Of a stretch of DNA of 6,551 nt, positions 6,449 to 6,551 are shown piece by piece. Source of the stretch: Candidatus Competibacteraceae bacterium (GTDB lineage Bacteria > Pseudomonadota > Gammaproteobacteria > Competibacterales > Competibacteraceae); contig JAGRHM010000078.1 in the NCBI GenBank assembly GCA_020445005.1, positions 1-6,551 of the forward strand, in the 5' to 3' direction. The notes under the pieces were generated by a model that saw only the letters and a list, made by a program, of their open reading frames with translations, was not told where the DNA came from and did no database searches. How positions within the stretch are numbered: the first letter of the stretch is position 1; the number at the start of each line of letters is the position of its first letter. Position numbers and translations under genes: made by a program.

Positions 6449-6551
6449 GGTCGAAAGTAATTAGGTAGTGTCTGAACGGAAAAGCCTGGCGCTCTGTATT
6501 TAGAGCATATGTCCCGTCCGCTCAAACAGGCCAGAGGCCCGTTTTACTTTT
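6449..6551. other. Non-coding region upstream of the phosphatase, with small inverted repeats; possible end of a repeat or insertion element
   Basis: No coding region is supported here. GCTCT (6492-6496) and AGAGC (6503-6507) form a 5-bp hairpin with a 6-base loop. GGCC AGA GGCC (6530-6540) is followed by a T-rich run (6543-6551) resembling a weak plus-strand terminator, but no plus-strand gene ends here. On the minus strand TTGAGC (6521-6526) and TAAATA (6498-6503), 17 bases apart, are a weak promoter candidate for the phosphatase. AGTGTCTGAACG at about 6467-6478 looks to me like an insertion-sequence terminus, from recall only. Confidence 0.3.

Overview
The window looks like a chromosomal piece of a gammaproteobacterium with moderately high GC. 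YcgL (DUF709) is largely a gammaproteobacterial family, and YdcH (DUF465) and YdcF/ElyC (DUF218) proteins commonly occur in the same lineages. A long-form DabA next to a complex-I-like membrane subunit is common in autotrophic sulfur oxidisers and their relatives. I cannot name a genus from the sequence alone.

Layout, left to right. (1) Positions 1-3310, minus strand: a two-gene unit of inorganic-carbon-uptake type. A NuoM-like proton-channel subunit (1844-3310) comes first. The N-terminal 612 codons of dabA (DUF2309, 1-1838) follow five bases after its stop. The dabA 3' end lies outside the window. (2) 3311-3411: a short divergent region with a perfect TATAAT -10 hexamer facing the carbon-uptake genes. 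(3) 3412-3672, plus strand: ycgL. (4) 3740-4498, minus strand: a YdcF/ElyC-like DUF218 membrane protein, convergent with ycgL. (5) 4499-4644: a second divergent region with a candidate promoter and small repeats. (6) 4645-4905, plus strand: a YdcH/DUF465 helical protein. (7) 4949-6448, minus strand: a probable two-gene operon of a PPM/PP2C-type phosphatase (5423-6448) followed by an unrecognised two-TM protein (4949-5410). (8) 6449-6551: an upstream non-coding stretch with small inverted repeats and a sequence that may be the end of a repeat or insertion element.

How the genes work together. Known DAB systems pair a cytoplasmic, carbonic-anhydrase-like DabA with a proton-conducting membrane subunit DabB, so that CO2 hydration and bicarbonate accumulation are driven by the ion gradient. 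The membrane partner here reads as NuoM-like (complex I subunit 4), with the full set of NuoM channel residues, rather than the more usual NuoL/Mrp-like DabB. This is the most interesting functional feature. DabA also carries a low-complexity segment encoded by a dispersed-repeat-like DNA element in frame. The other genes (ycgL, DUF218, ydcH, phosphatase pair) have no evident link to carbon uptake and look like ordinary chromosomal neighbours. No RNA genes, CRISPR arrays, complete insertion sequences or convincing terminators were found.
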